Below, one piece after another: positions 27,921-38,944 of a DNA stretch of 64,000 bases. The position numbers and the translations under genes were made by a program. The DNA lies in NCBI GenBank assembly GCA_900470445.1, contig UCAU01000002.1, positions 27,507 to 91,506 on the forward strand, written 5' to 3'. The DNA is from Hyphomicrobiales bacterium (GTDB taxonomy: Bacteria > Pseudomonadota > Alphaproteobacteria > Rhizobiales > Devosiaceae). How positions within the stretch are numbered: position 1 is the stretch's first letter; each line of letters opens with the position of its first letter. The notes beneath the pieces are model-generated. The model had not been told where the DNA came from and ran no database searches. It saw nothing but the letters and a program-made list of their open reading frames with translations.

Positions 27921-29168
27921 TCAGCCCAGGATGGTCTCGTAGTTTTCATGCATCTGGGCGATGGCGTCTTCGACACTCATGTTGGGATCGCTCCAGAAGT
28001 TGAAGACAACGTTCCAGATCGAATCCTGCCAGTCGGCATCGGCGGTATTGTGCGGGTTTTGCACCTGCTGGGCCGGATCTTCGAGAATGCGCAAAACCTC
28101 GGTGGAGCAGGCGTCGAGGCTTTCAGCGGGCGCATCGAGACGCACCGGGGTCGAACCCTTGGCGGCGGCGAACTTGGCCTGCTCGCCGGGATCAAGCACT
28201 TCGGCTGCGAAGTCCAATTCGGCCGTCTTGACGTCGTCGGTGGTGCCGCCGAGCAGACCCCAGGCATCGACGGTCACCACCACGGCCTGGGCTCCGGGAA
28301 TCTCGATGCAGCCGAAGTCCGTACCCGCGACCTTGCCAGCGCCGAGCCATTCGCCCTTCATCCAGTCCCCGTGGATCTGCATCAGCGCCTTGCCGGTGAT
28401 GACCTCGTTGGTGGTTTCGTTCCAGGGACGGTTTTGTGCTTCCGGGCCCGCTTCATTGGCAAACAGGCGCAGGGTTTCAAGGGCCTTGGCAAAAGCCGGA
28501 TCGTCTAGCGCGGTCGGATCGACCTCCTCGCCATAGAGCTTTTTGTAGATGTTAGGCCCGGCGATAGCCGCGACCAAAGCATGGGTCAGATAGCCGACCT
28601 GGAACGGCTGGCTGCCGACGGCAAGGGGAGCATAGCCGGCCTGGCGGATTTTGGGGAAATCGGCAAACATGGCGTCGACCGACGTCCAGGCGGTCGGATC
28701 GACGCCGGCCGCCTTGGCGACTTCCATGTTGTAATAGACCATGCCGTCGATATGGAGCGCCTGCGGCACCTTGACGATTTCGCCATCGACCGAGATCGAA
28801 GCAGCGACGGCGGCCGGAAGTTTGTCGACAATGCCCTGCTCAGTGAACCATTGCGTCAGTGGGAAGCCCAGACCCATGCCGGCAATGTCGCGATAGACGC
28901 CGGGGTTGGATTCCATGAAGACGTTGGGGGGCTGGCCGCCGGTGATCAGGCTCATCAGGTTCACATTGGAGCCGGTATCGTGCGGAATGGCGATATCGGT
29001 CCAGACATGGCCCTTGGCTTCAATGCCGGACTTGATGACGTTGAGGGCGGCGATTTCTGGCGGGGCAGACCAGCTGTGATAGATGACCAGGTCCGTTGCC
29101 ATGGCACCGAATGAAGCGGTGCTGAGCATGAGGCCAGCGACAATGCCGGTAAGTCTCTTGGTAGACAT
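27921..29168 (-). CDS. ABC sugar transporter, periplasmic binding protein
   Basis: A 415-residue family-1 extracellular solute-binding protein with a signal peptide ending GAMATD. It has the usual two-lobe features (VIYHSWSAPPE, HGDWMKGEWLG, GSTPVRLDAP). A ribosome-binding site (GGGAGAG) precedes the start. It feeds the two permeases and the ATPase encoded upstream on the same strand (26 bases to the ATPase gene). Carbohydrate uptake is inferred from the family; the sugar is not known. Confidence 0.9.
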   Translation of the reverse strand: MSTKRLTGIVAGLMLSTASFGAMATDLVIYHSWSAPPEIAALNVIKSGIEAKGHVWTDIAIPHDTGSNVNLMSLITGGQPPNVFMESNPGVYRDIAGMGLGFPLTQWFTEQGIVDKLPAAVAASISVDGEIVKVPQALHIDGMVYYNMEVAKAAGVDPTAWTSVDAMFADFPKIRQAGYAPLAVGSQPFQVGYLTHALVAAIAGPNIYKKLYGEEVDPTALDDPAFAKALETLRLFANEAGPEAQNRPWNETTNEVITGKALMQIHGDWMKGEWLGAGKVAGTDFGCIEIPGAQAVVVTVDAWGLLGGTTDDVKTAELDFAAEVLDPGEQAKFAAAKGSTPVRLDAPAESLDACSTEVLRILEDPAQQVQNPHNTADADWQDSIWNVVFNFWSDPNMSVEDAIAQMHENYETILG

Positions 29169-29194
29169 CGTTCTCTCTCCCTAGTTATTTTTGC

Positions 29195-30289
<1,095 letters not shown>

Positions 30290-30294
30290 ATCGA

Positions 30295-31197
30295 TCAACC
30301 CTTGATGGCGCCGGCGGTAATGCCCTGCACGAAGAGCTTGCCGACGAAGAAATAGATGACGAGGGGTGGAATGGCGGTCAGCAGGGCCGCGGCCATGTTG
30401 TCGTTGTAGCGAACGGTGCCGGTCGAGATGGTGATGAGGTTGGCCAGGTTGACCGTCATCGGCTGGGCGCCCATGCCGCCAAAGGTCACGCCGATCAGGT
30501 AGTCGTTCCAGATCGAGGTGATCTGCAGGATCAGCACCACGATCAGGATATTGCCGCTCATGGGCAGGATGATCTCGAAGAAGATCTTCCAGAACGAGCC
30601 GCTATCCATGATGGCAGCGCTCATGATCTCCTGCGGGATATCCTTGTAATAGTTGCGGAAGATCAGGGTCAGTACCGGCATGGCCAGCACAGCGTGAATG
30701 ATCGCCACACCCCAGATGCTGCCATAGACCTTGAGCGTCGCCGTCATCGAGATCAGCGGAAACATAATGATCTGGAACGGCACGAAGGCACAGATGAAGA
30801 GAATGAAGAGGAAGGTGCCCGCCCATTTGACGTTCCACAGCGCTAGCGCATAGCCGGTGATGATGGACAGCCCGATCGAGAGGATTAGCGACGGCACGAG
30901 GATGAAGACCGAGTTCCAGAACCCGACTTTGAGCCCTTCGCAGCGTGTGCCGGAGCAGGCGGAGTTCCAGGCATGGTCCCAAGCCTCCAGCGTCCAGATA
31001 TTGGGCAGCGCAAACATGGCGCCTTCGCGGATCTGGTCCATGGTCTTGAATGAGGTAACGATCACCACATAAAGCGGGATGCAGAAGAACAGCGCGCAGA
31101 TCGAGAGGAAGACGATGATGGCGATGGAACGACCCGTAATGGCCTTCTTCTTGCGCGGAAACCAAGGAGCGCTGCGGACCGTGATCTCGCTCATCAT
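30295..31197 (-). CDS. ABC sugar transporter permease (MalG type)
   Basis: 300 residues with six hydrophobic segments and the EAA-type coupling loop [18 protein letters not shown]. The first codons overlap the stop of the upstream permease gene (ATGA). Inner-membrane component of the sugar importer. Confidence 0.92.
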   Translation of the reverse strand: MMSEITVRSAPWFPRKKKAITGRSIAIIVFLSICALFFCIPLYVVIVTSFKTMDQIREGAMFALPNIWTLEAWDHAWNSACSGTRCEGLKVGFWNSVFILVPSLILSIGLSIITGYALALWNVKWAGTFLFILFICAFVPFQIIMFPLISMTATLKVYGSIWGVAIIHAVLAMPVLTLIFRNYYKDIPQEIMSAAIMDSGSFWKIFFEIILPMSGNILIVVLILQITSIWNDYLIGVTFGGMGAQPMTVNLANLITISTGTVRYNDNMAAALLTAIPPLVIYFFVGKLFVQGITAGAIKG

Positions 31198-32084
31198 GCG
31201 GCTCCCGAGCGGCGTTGCTGCCAGGCGGTGAGCAGCACCAGCGGCAGGAAGATCACGGCGGTAATCAGCAGCATCAGCACGGCAGCCGCCGAGGCAAAGC
31301 CGAGATTGCCCTTGGCCGATAGCGCCTGAATGGTGAAATAGGCGGGAACATAGGTGGATTGTCCCGGGCCGCCATTGGTCATGGCGACGATGACGTCATA
31401 GGCCTTGATCACGCCCAGCGAGAGCAGGATGGCGCAGGTGACGAAGGTAAACTTCATCATCGGGATGATGATCTCGGTATAGAGCTTGAACAGGCCCACG
31501 CCATCGAGGCGGGCGGCGCTCCAGATCTCCGAATTGATGGATTTCAGCCCCGCCAGCATTAGCGCCATGTAGAAGCCGGCGCTCTGCCAGACCGAGGCGA
31601 GGATGACGCCATACATGGCGGTTTCCGGCCGAGCCAGCCAGCTCGCGTTGACCCAGGTGAGGCCGATGGAATGGATGAAATGCTCGGCGCCCAGTTCGGG
31701 ATTGAAGATCCAGCGCCAGGCCGCGCCGGTAACGATCAGCGAGATGGCGAGTGGATAGAGAAACACTGTGCGGAACAGGCTTTCGCCGCGTTTTTCCCGG
31801 TCGATCATGGCGGCGAGGATGAAGCCGAAGACGATAGCGAGGGCGCTGCCCAGGCCCAGCACGACCAGGTTTTGCAACGAGATCATCCAGGCGTCGTCTT
31901 TGAACAGCCGCTCGTATTGCCGACCCCATTCGGACCAGTCGATTTCGTATTCGGGCAGGCGGCGGCTGCGCGTCAGCGACAGGTACACCGTCCAAAGGAT
32001 GGCGCCGATAAAGGCGACCAAAGTCACCAGTCCAGCCGGCACCAATGCCAGTTGGGGTGACCATCGGCTCCACCGAAAGGTCAT
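31194..32084 (-). CDS. ABC sugar transporter permease (MalF type)
   Basis: 296 residues, six membrane segments and the EAA loop WSAARLDGVGLFKLYTE. Start 32084 (MTFRWSRW) is chosen because AGGGAGG lies six bases upstream; further starts at 32090 and 32102 exist. First gene of the minus-strand sugar operon, diverging from the aldo/keto reductase gene across about 190 bases that should hold the operon promoter and LacI operator. Confidence 0.92.
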   Translation of the reverse strand: MTFRWSRWSPQLALVPAGLVTLVAFIGAILWTVYLSLTRSRRLPEYEIDWSEWGRQYERLFKDDAWMISLQNLVVLGLGSALAIVFGFILAAMIDREKRGESLFRTVFLYPLAISLIVTGAAWRWIFNPELGAEHFIHSIGLTWVNASWLARPETAMYGVILASVWQSAGFYMALMLAGLKSINSEIWSAARLDGVGLFKLYTEIIIPMMKFTFVTCAILLSLGVIKAYDVIVAMTNGGPGQSTYVPAYFTIQALSAKGNLGFASAAAVLMLLITAVIFLPLVLLTAWQQRRSGAA

Positions 32085-32154
32085 GCTCATCCTCCCTTGC
32101 ACGTCGCGACGGATTATTCCGCTCTTCGCCGTGTCGGCTCTTGCAGGCAGTATT

Positions 32155-32183
32155 ATCGTTAAACTAGGTTCATGCGGAACGAT
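32155..32183. promoter_or_regulatory. Dyad ATCGTT...AACGAT in the divergent sugar-cluster promoter
   Basis: ATCGTT and its complement AACGAT are 17 bases apart between the divergent permease and aldo/keto reductase genes. A related ATCGTTCG block lies beyond the LacI gene at 34943-34950. The spacing is long for a LacI operator, so this is only a candidate. Confidence 0.3.
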
Positions 32184-32276
32184 CCGTCAATAGATTTTTC
32201 GCTTGCCGGATGCGTGTTTTGATCGGCCAATGGTCCCAACAAGCTGCCAGGGAATGTGGTTTCGCGGAGGAAAATT

Positions 32277-33089
32277 ATGCAAAATCAATATGATATACCG
32301 CATATGGGCTTCGGCACTTATGGCCGCCAAGGCGAGGCCGGCATTGCGGCGATGCTGGTGGCGCTGGAGACGGGCTATCGCCACCTCGACACCGCCCAGG
32401 ATTACGGGACGGAAAAAGAGGTGGGTCAGGCCGTCAGGCGCTCGGGGCTCGACCGCGCCGATATCTTCGTCACCACCAAGATCGCCACCGGCAATCTAGG
32501 TTCCGGAGCTCTCGTTCCATCGCTCCGGCAAAGCCTCGACAATCTGCAACTGGACCGGCTTGACCTGACGCTGATCCACTGGCCCTCGCCCAACGATGCC
32601 GTGCCGCTGCCGGTCTATATCGAGCAATTGGCCCAAGCCCATGCCCTCGGCCTGACCCGGCTGGTCGGTGTTTCAAACTTCACCATTCGCATGCTGGAAC
32701 AGGCGCAGGGCATTCTCGGCGACCTCAGAATCGCCAACAACCAATTCGAACTCAACCCGCTGCTGCAGAACAAGAAGCTGGCAAACTACTGCACCGGAAG
32801 AGGAATTTCCGTAACCTGCTACCTGCCGATCGCCCGCGGCATTCTCGGCGACGTCCCGGTCATTGCCGAAATCGCGGCCCGTCACGGCGCGACGCCGGAG
32901 CAGGTTGCCCTGGCCTTCGAATTCGCCAAGGGCTACATCGCCATCCCCACATCGAGCAAGGCGGACCGCATCCGCTCCAACTATTTGGCGACCAAACTGG
33001 TGCTGTCCGAGGCCGAAATCGCAACCATCGAAACGGTGGACCGAGGTCAACGTGTCATCGATCCGGCCTGGGGACCCGACTGGGACTGA
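32277..33089 (+). CDS. Aldo/keto reductase
   Basis: 270 residues with the NAD(P)H-dependent reductase tetrad D38, Y43, K68 and H101 (HLDTAQDYGTE, TTKI, LIHWP) and the GVSNF segment. It reduces carbonyls on sugars or aldehydes. GGAGG seven bases before ATG 32277 fixes the start over an upstream 32256. It diverges from the importer operon and most likely acts on the imported sugar or a product. Confidence 0.9.
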   Translation: MQNQYDIPHMGFGTYGRQGEAGIAAMLVALETGYRHLDTAQDYGTEKEVGQAVRRSGLDRADIFVTTKIATGNLGSGALVPSLRQSLDNLQLDRLDLTLIHWPSPNDAVPLPVYIEQLAQAHALGLTRLVGVSNFTIRMLEQAQGILGDLRIANNQFELNPLLQNKKLANYCTGRGISVTCYLPIARGILGDVPVIAEIAARHGATPEQVALAFEFAKGYIAIPTSSKADRIRSNYLATKLVLSEAEIATIETVDRGQRVIDPAWGPDWD

Positions 33090-33246
33090 GATGGTTTGGG
33101 ACTGTTGACAACGTCGCGGCTTGGGATAATACCTGTCGTATTAACGTTCCTATAAAGGGCTCGCCTCACTGACATGTCGGGGCGGTCCGCTGGCCTGTCG
33201 CCAGCGGAAACGTAGAGGCATGGCCGCAATGTCGGCGGGAGGAATT

Positions 33247-33690
33247 ATGAAGGGCATTACCAGTCTGGGGCATGTGGCGATCAATGTGATCGATCTCGAA
33301 AAATCGCTGGATTACTACGTCAACAAGCTCGGCTTTCCCGAAATGCTGCGGCTCAAGCGCGATGATGGCGAGACCTGGCTGGTCTATCTGCGCATCACCG
33401 ACGAGCAATATCTGGAGATTTTTCCCGGCGCTGAAAACGACCGGGCGCCGGCTAGTTGGCACACCAACGGCATGACCCACATGTGCTGGACTATCGACGA
33501 TCTCGATGCCACCTGCGACCGCATCAAAGCAGCCGGTATCACCCTATTGTCCGAACCTAAGGCCGGCCTTGACGGCAACCGCCAGGCCTGGCTGGAGGAT
33601 CCCGACGGCAATCGCATCGAACTGATGGAAATGCACCCGGACTGCCTGCAATATCAGGCCATCAGGCGTCTGCACGCAGAAGGCGTCTAG
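33247..33690 (+). CDS. VOC-superfamily lactoylglutathione lyase-like protein
   Basis: 147 residues; GGGAGG precedes ATG 33247. VOC features are GHVAINVIDLEKSLDYYVNK, ERTHMCW-like THMCWTIDD and DPDGNRIELMEM, with histidine and glutamate at metal-binding positions. Similar in kind to the 27.4 kb protein but not obviously its duplicate. It follows the aldo/keto reductase in the sugar cluster. Reaction unknown. Confidence 0.82.
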   Translation: MKGITSLGHVAINVIDLEKSLDYYVNKLGFPEMLRLKRDDGETWLVYLRITDEQYLEIFPGAENDRAPASWHTNGMTHMCWTIDDLDATCDRIKAAGITLLSEPKAGLDGNRQAWLEDPDGNRIELMEMHPDCLQYQAIRRLHAEGV

Positions 33691-33810
33691 TTTATCGACG
33701 GTTCTGGTGTCTATTGTCGCCCATGGTTTTGATCTTCTCTTGTCCGCCCTGTAAATCCGCTTTTTGGGTAGCATGCGCCGCTCATCCGGCGTGTCGGGTA
33801 GGTTGAGATC

Positions 33811-34833
33811 ATGGGCAAATCCACCGTTCGCTTGAAGGACATCGCTGACAAGACCGGATTTTCGGTCAATACGGTGTCGTTGGCCCTGCGCCAGAGCCCA
33901 CGCATTCCCGAAGAGACCTCGATCCGCATCCGCGAAGCGGCTGAAGCCCTCAATTATCTGCCCAACCATGTCGCCAAGTCGCTGGTCAGCCGCGAAACCA
34001 AGACCATTGGCCTGGTGCTGACCGATATCACCAACCCGGCTTTGACGCAGGTGGCCCAGGCGGTCGAGATGACCTTGTCGGAGCGCGGCTATTCCACCCT
34101 CTTTGCGACGTCCAACAATGATCTCGACGAGGAAAAGCGCGTTATCGAAATGTTCCGCTCCCGCCAGGTGGACGGCATGCTGATCTATCCGCGCAGCCAT
34201 CGCGAGCTTGAGCATATTCGTCGGCTGCGACGCGCGAACTACCCCGTGGTCCTGCTCGTGGGCGACCCCGATGCGGGGATCGACGCCGTTTGCATCGACG
34301 AGCGGCGCGGCGCTTATCGCGCCGTGCGCCATCTCATCGATATCGGCCATAGCCGGATCGGTATCATCGATACGTCCAATGCCAAGGGGAATCTCGAAAA
34401 ACGCGATGGCTATGAGCAGGCACACAAGGAAGCCGGCCTCACGGTCGATGGTGACCTACTCGCTGATCCCATGGGCAATACCGTCATCCGCGGCTATTGG
34501 GCCATGGATCGCCTGATGAGCATGCCTGTGCGCCCGACTGCGGTGTTTGCGGCCAATGACTCTCTCGCCATTGGGGCGCTGCGCTGGACGCAGAAGAACA
34601 ACCTGCGGGTGCCCAAGGACGTCGCCATTATCGGCTTCGATAATATCGAATTTGCCGAGCATGCGGCGACACCGATCTCATCGGTCAAATACGAAGTCGA
34701 TATGGTGACCGAGTTGGCCGTTGAGCGCCTGCTGCAATTGATCGCCGCGCCCGATGGTCTGCCCGAACCGCGGGTCACCATGATCGATCCCGAACTGATC
34801 GTGCGCGACAGCACCGCGGGCAGGGGAGATTAG
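33811..34833 (+). CDS. LacI-family transcriptional regulator
   Basis: 340 residues. The N-terminal helix-turn-helix reads DIADKTGFSVNTVSLAL and a hinge helix follows (NHVAKSL). The rest is a periplasmic-binding-protein-like sugar sensor (GLVLTDITNPA, AANDSLAIGAL, VAIIGFDN). It most likely represses or activates the adjacent sugar importer and catabolic genes in response to the sugar. It is transcribed in the same direction as the aldo/keto reductase and VOC genes. Confidence 0.93.
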   Translation: MGKSTVRLKDIADKTGFSVNTVSLALRQSPRIPEETSIRIREAAEALNYLPNHVAKSLVSRETKTIGLVLTDITNPALTQVAQAVEMTLSERGYSTLFATSNNDLDEEKRVIEMFRSRQVDGMLIYPRSHRELEHIRRLRRANYPVVLLVGDPDAGIDAVCIDERRGAYRAVRHLIDIGHSRIGIIDTSNAKGNLEKRDGYEQAHKEAGLTVDGDLLADPMGNTVIRGYWAMDRLMSMPVRPTAVFAANDSLAIGALRWTQKNNLRVPKDVAIIGFDNIEFAEHAATPISSVKYEVDMVTELAVERLLQLIAAPDGLPEPRVTMIDPELIVRDSTAGRGD

Positions 34834-35167
34834 CCAGGCATCGACGCAGTTTTGTTTTTTGCCCCTGAATCTCGCCCAACCGACGAACGAGCCTGAGATT
34901 TTGCCGGTCATCAGCGTTCGAGATAAACGAACATCGGATATCTATCGTTCGCATAATGTATCTTATGGAACTGACGCAACATACTGATATTGCTGTACTA
35001 TTTTAAAGCGCAGCTATAGCGGCATACGGTAGATGTCGCAACACTACCTTTCTGGCACTCTCCAGCATGCTCTGCATGCGTTTCGCCAAGCATCGGCCAA
35101 TCGAAATTTTGTGGAGTCCGCGACCCCTCTGCAGCCAGCCCAATGGCCGCTTTCGGTAGGCCTCATT
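34834..35167. other. Gap between convergent lacI-type and lysR-type genes
   Basis: No gene is seen. Four CGTTCG-type hexamers (either orientation) cluster at 34883-34950, including a dyad GTTCG-AGATAAA-CGAAC at 34916-34932. They might bind a regulator or form a terminator structure. Confidence 0.35.
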
Positions 35168-36046
35168 CTACCTCAGGGACCGCGCCATCTCTATTATCTC
35201 GTCTCGATTTGCAGTTGGATCTTCCTTGTTCCAAGCGATGGACAGGCCGACACTAAAATCGACCCCCTCCACATTTCGGAAAATGACATCGCGATTGGGC
35301 AGTTCCTGCATCCACTCGGGCACAAATCCCACCCCAAGGCCCGACGCAACCAATGAGAAAAGCGATAGGGTGTCGTCACAAGTGTATGCAATGCTGCCGA
35401 GCAGATCTTGCTCTCGGAACATCTGGTAGAAATAGTCTTCGGTATAAGAGAGGTTCGACCTTGCAAACGCGATAATCTTTTGTGGTCGCAGATCGTCGAT
35501 CGTGAGTTTGGGCAATCGCGCGAGCGCGGTGTCCTCGGCCATAGCAAGAACATACCGCTCATGGCCAATCCCTAGGCATCGTAGTGAGCCCAGATTTTCC
35601 AGGGGCCGGATGAAGCCGACATTCACATTGCCCGCTTCGATTTCACGGATGATCGTTTCACTGGTGCCGGTCCGGACATGGATTTTTACATCAGGAAAGC
35701 GCCGGCCGATTTTGGCCAGGAAGGCCGGCAATACGCCAAAAGTGGCGGGATAAATTGTGCCAATCGTGAGCTTTTTCAGGTCTTTCCCTGCAATGGCCTG
35801 GGTGACCAAGCGCGAGTTTTCGAGGTCTGCCAATATTCTTCGGCTCCGCTCATAGAAAACGGCGCCCGCTTTGGTCAGTTGAACCCGGCGCGTCGTGCGG
35901 ATCAGCAGTTGAACACCAAGATCGCGCTCAAGGTTCTGGATTTGTAGGCTCAGCCCTGGCTGAGCGACGTTGAACCGTGCGGCAGCTCGTCCGAAATTCA
36001 GTTCTTCGGCAAGGGCAACGAAAAAGGAAAGCTGACGAAGTTCCAT
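35168..36046 (-). CDS. LysR-family transcriptional regulator
   Basis: 292 residues with the LysR winged helix at the N-terminus (ELRQLSFFVALAEELNFGRAA, AQPGLSLQIQNLE) and a two-lobe effector-binding domain. It is transcribed away from the polyamine-type ABC operon, and an ATTGATAAATCAA dyad stands 55 bases upstream of its start. Related half-sites occur at two downstream promoters, so it probably controls those operons and itself. Confidence 0.92.
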   Translation of the reverse strand: MELRQLSFFVALAEELNFGRAAARFNVAQPGLSLQIQNLERDLGVQLLIRTTRRVQLTKAGAVFYERSRRILADLENSRLVTQAIAGKDLKKLTIGTIYPATFGVLPAFLAKIGRRFPDVKIHVRTGTSETIIREIEAGNVNVGFIRPLENLGSLRCLGIGHERYVLAMAEDTALARLPKLTIDDLRPQKIIAFARSNLSYTEDYFYQMFREQDLLGSIAYTCDDTLSLFSLVASGLGVGFVPEWMQELPNRDVIFRNVEGVDFSVGLSIAWNKEDPTANRDEIIEMARSLR

Positions 36047-36100
36047 TGCGATCTGTGGCCCAGCCAGGGACTTATATTCTTTGCAGTATGAAAGTGTGCA

Positions 36101-36113
36101 ATTGATAAATCAA
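36101..36113. promoter_or_regulatory. ATTGATA-type dyad upstream of the lysR gene
   Basis: ATTGATAAATCAA contains TTGAT and ATCAA around AA. It sits 55 bases before the LysR start codon, as expected for an autoregulatory operator. It shares the ATTGATA half-site with the operators at 36903 and 40833. Confidence 0.5.
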
Positions 36114-36629
36114 CCGTCTACTCGGACTTCTCGGCCCTGGGGATGGTGACGTCGGCACTCGTATCGCTGGCCTGCTCGCAGCGTACGGGCCATGGTGGTC
36201 CCCATGGTGGAGCCTTCGCTTTAACGGCCAGTGACAGACCAACCGGACCCAAACATCCATTAGCAGCATCCAGCTGCCGGCCGGAGGTCAGCGCATAATC
36301 AGGGGTTTTCACACAGCCTCGGTTTGTTGCCGACTGGCTGCTTTCACATTGTGCCAGTGCCGAGTCAGAGCTCGAAATAGGCTGACATAACCCCGAAGAC
36401 TTTGAGTGGTGGGCAATCGAGCAACGTCGCGATCCCCGCGGCGAAAGCGCTAACATATTCGTGCACACCGAAATTTATCGTTGTGTCTTGATTTGTTGTT
36501 GTTAGGATTCAGCTACATCGACTGTTTACTGATTGATGGTGCTTCCGGACGATGCAGGCCATTTGCCTGCCATGGAAACGTCCGGCCACCAACGTGCCGG
36601 GCTCTCTATGGAGCACCGCCATGTCAGAC

Positions 36630-36863
36630 ATGCAGCCACCTCCCCCGTCCCTACCCTGGGGCTCGATCACTGATGCCACAAGCCTGGCAGCCTGTCCGGC
36701 CACGGCGGTGAGCACCCTATTCAGTATCTTCGGACCCAGAGCTACGTCCATCGCTGCCTGGTGCGCAATCCATGCTCGTCAAGACAGTGATGAAGCCGGC
36801 TATCGGCTGTGGCTAGGGGCTTTCAAACAGCTCAAGGCGTCCGAGTTTAGCGTCCGGTCCTGA
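36630..36863 (+). CDS. Possible small protein (77 aa), weak evidence
   Basis: The C-terminal half (SIAAWCAIHARQDSDEAGYRLWLGAFKQLK) looks like a real helical protein with alternating charged and hydrophobic residues, unlike neighbouring random frames. No ribosome-binding site or family is recognised. It could equally be chance. Confidence 0.3.
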   Translation: MQPPPPSLPWGSITDATSLAACPATAVSTLFSIFGPRATSIAAWCAIHARQDSDEAGYRLWLGAFKQLKASEFSVRS

Positions 36864-36902
36864 TAATCATCGGGAACGGATCGGCGGGTGCGAGGCAACG
36901 CC

Positions 36903-36943
36903 ATTGATAACGATGCGATATTAATGAGCGAAGCTTAATATTA
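36903..36943. promoter_or_regulatory. Operator B: ATTGATA half-sites before the ABC-transporter operon
   Basis: ATTGATAACGAT is followed by CGATATTAAT, eight bases, then CTTAATATTA; the inner ATATTAA and TTAATAT arms are perfect. The same arrangement and much of the same sequence recur at 40833-40874. It lies 59 bases upstream of the binding-protein start. It is probably the LysR operator. Confidence 0.6.
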
Positions 36944-37001
36944 GAAATCCGATCCGTTCCCCGGCACCTTGTCCAGCGCAAGTTCAAGAGGGGAACACAT
37001 A

Positions 37002-38042
37002 ATGAAGTCAGCATGTCTGGCAGCAACCGCTGCTATCTTGTCGGGAGCTGTAACAACAGCCCACGGTCAGGAACTGATCGTCAACAGCTATGGCGGCCCG
37101 TACGAGCAGATCATCCAAGACGCCATTATCAAGCCGTTCGAGGAGCAATTTGGCGTATCGGTGGTTTATGATGCGGTAGGGTCCTCACAACAGGATTACG
37201 CCAAGATCAAAGCCACCAATGGACGTCCCGGTTTCGACGTGGTGGTGATGACCGCGTCCCAGTCGCTTGAAGGCTGCCGCGAAGGCCTGTTGGAGCCGCT
37301 GAGCGTCGAGATTGTCCCCAACCTCGCCCATCTTAACGCTGCAATCAGTGCGGTGGCCGGCGAGTGCGGCGCCGTCCATGAGCTCCAATATCTCGCCTTG
37401 CTCTATCGCACCGACATGCTTGAGCAAGCGCCCGTGTCCTGGACCGATCTTTTCGACGAGCGCCTGGATAAGCGCATCGTTCTCCCCACCTTCGCCAATA
37501 TCATGGCGGCCTTTCTCACCCAGCTCATGTCCTCGGTGCATGGGGGTGATATCGACAACAATATCGATCCTGGCTTTGAGGCCATGACCCGTCTCGCTGC
37601 TCAATCGATCGGCTTTGAGCAGGCATCCGCCATTCTCGAAAGCTACATTCAGGACGGTCGGGTTTGGGCCATGCCCTTCTGGGATGGACGGGCTCAACTG
37701 CTGGTCGATAGTGGCGCGCCGGTTGACTACGTCCTTCCCCAGGAAGGCTCGATACCGCTGATTGCGACCCTCAATGTGCCCGTCGGCGCCGACAATAAGG
37801 ACCTCGCACTCAAGTTCGTCGACTTCTTCCTTGAAAAGACCAGCCAAGAACGCTGGGTCGAGGGATATAAGGTTGGCTCCGCCCGCACCGATATCGAAGT
37901 TAGCGAAGAAGCGCGTGCCCGCAAGATCACCACGCAGGCTGATCTTGATGCGCTCCTGCTTCCCGACCTGACCTCGCTTGCCGCCCACCTCTCGAGTTGG
38001 GGTCAACGCTGGGAACGCGAAGTCGTCCCGGCCGCGCGGTAG
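37002..38042 (+). CDS. ABC transporter substrate-binding protein (PotD-like)
   Basis: 346 residues with a signal peptide (ending TTAHGQ) and polyamine-family features: VNSYGGPYEQ, DVVVMTASQS, LLYRTDML, WTDLFDERL, VDFFLEKTSQERW. AGAGGGG lies ten bases before ATG 37002, which is preferred over 36969. The usual ligands are spermidine, putrescine or related small amines and amino-sugar acids; the actual ligand is unknown. First gene of a four-gene importer operon. Confidence 0.88.
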   Translation: MKSACLAATAAILSGAVTTAHGQELIVNSYGGPYEQIIQDAIIKPFEEQFGVSVVYDAVGSSQQDYAKIKATNGRPGFDVVVMTASQSLEGCREGLLEPLSVEIVPNLAHLNAAISAVAGECGAVHELQYLALLYRTDMLEQAPVSWTDLFDERLDKRIVLPTFANIMAAFLTQLMSSVHGGDIDNNIDPGFEAMTRLAAQSIGFEQASAILESYIQDGRVWAMPFWDGRAQLLVDSGAPVDYVLPQEGSIPLIATLNVPVGADNKDLALKFVDFFLEKTSQERWVEGYKVGSARTDIEVSEEARARKITTQADLDALLLPDLTSLAAHLSSWGQRWEREVVPAAR

Positions 38043-38047
38043 TGACC

Positions 38048-38929
38048 ATGTCCAGTATCGCGCTCACCGCCGAAAGGGGACGTCCTATCTGGACGTCCCA
38101 GGCTCGCCAATACCTTCCCCTCCTGCCTCCGACCTTGTTGCTGCTGGTATTTTTTGCCATTCCGATGGGCATGATGGTCGGGCTCAGTTTCCATCCGCAG
38201 GGAGCATCGGCCGCCTCTCTTGCCAACTATGAGCGCTTCTTTACCGACGACTTCACCTTGGCGGGTTTGGGTAGAACAGTCCTCATGTCGGGGCTGGTCG
38301 CGATCTGTGTCACGCTCATGGCCTATCCCGTGGCCTATTTCTTGGCGCGGTCTCGTTCGCGTTGGCGGGCGGTCGTCTTTGCGCTGGCCATCGCCCCAGA
38401 GCTCGCAGGCGTGGTGTTGCGCACCTATGGCTGGCTGATCATTCTGGAAGATCACGGTTTTATAAACAGTGCGCTGATGTGGCTTGGCCTCATTGCAGAG
38501 CCCCTGCCCCTGGCCAAAAACATGTTCGGCGTCGTTGTCGGGCTGACCCATGTGATTTTGCCATTCGGCATCCTCTCTTTGTTGACCAGTCTTCAAGGTG
38601 TCGATCCGAACCTGGAAAAGTCGGCCCAGATATTGGGAGCGTCGCGGGTGTCGGTGCTGCGCCATATCGTGGTGCCACTGACCGTCCCAGGCATCGTCAG
38701 CTCGATGTTGCTGGCCTTCACCATGTCGGCCAGCGCCTATGCCACGCCCGCAATCCTGGGCGGCGCCGGCTTCAAGGTTCTAGCCACCATGGTCTACGAG
38801 CAGGTGCTCTTTTACATCGATTGGTCCTTTGCCGCGGTTATGGCGAATGTACTCCTGGTGATGATGCTGATCATCGCCTTTGTCGGCTCGCGCCTTGAAA
38901 TGCGCCTGCACAAGAAGCTCCACTTCTAG
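38048..38929 (+). CDS. ABC transporter permease (PotB-like)
   Basis: 293 residues, six membrane segments and the EAA loop SAQILGASRVSVLRHIVVP. ATG 38048 is chosen over the in-frame 37997, which would overlap the previous gene. It starts 5 bases after the binding-protein stop. Confidence 0.88.
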   Translation: MSSIALTAERGRPIWTSQARQYLPLLPPTLLLLVFFAIPMGMMVGLSFHPQGASAASLANYERFFTDDFTLAGLGRTVLMSGLVAICVTLMAYPVAYFLARSRSRWRAVVFALAIAPELAGVVLRTYGWLIILEDHGFINSALMWLGLIAEPLPLAKNMFGVVVGLTHVILPFGILSLLTSLQGVDPNLEKSAQILGASRVSVLRHIVVPLTVPGIVSSMLLAFTMSASAYATPAILGGAGFKVLATMVYEQVLFYIDWSFAAVMANVLLVMMLIIAFVGSRLEMRLHKKLHF

Positions 38930-38944
38930 AACCGGGTGATCCAT

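Larger units (their letters stand above)
36047..36968. other. Intergenic region between lysR and the ABC-transporter operon
   Basis: The 920 bases contain the ATTGATA-type sites at 36101-36113 and 36903-36943. They also contain a weak candidate reading frame at 36630-36863. Other frames here look random. The region must hold promoters for the lysR gene and the transporter operon. Confidence 0.4.
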
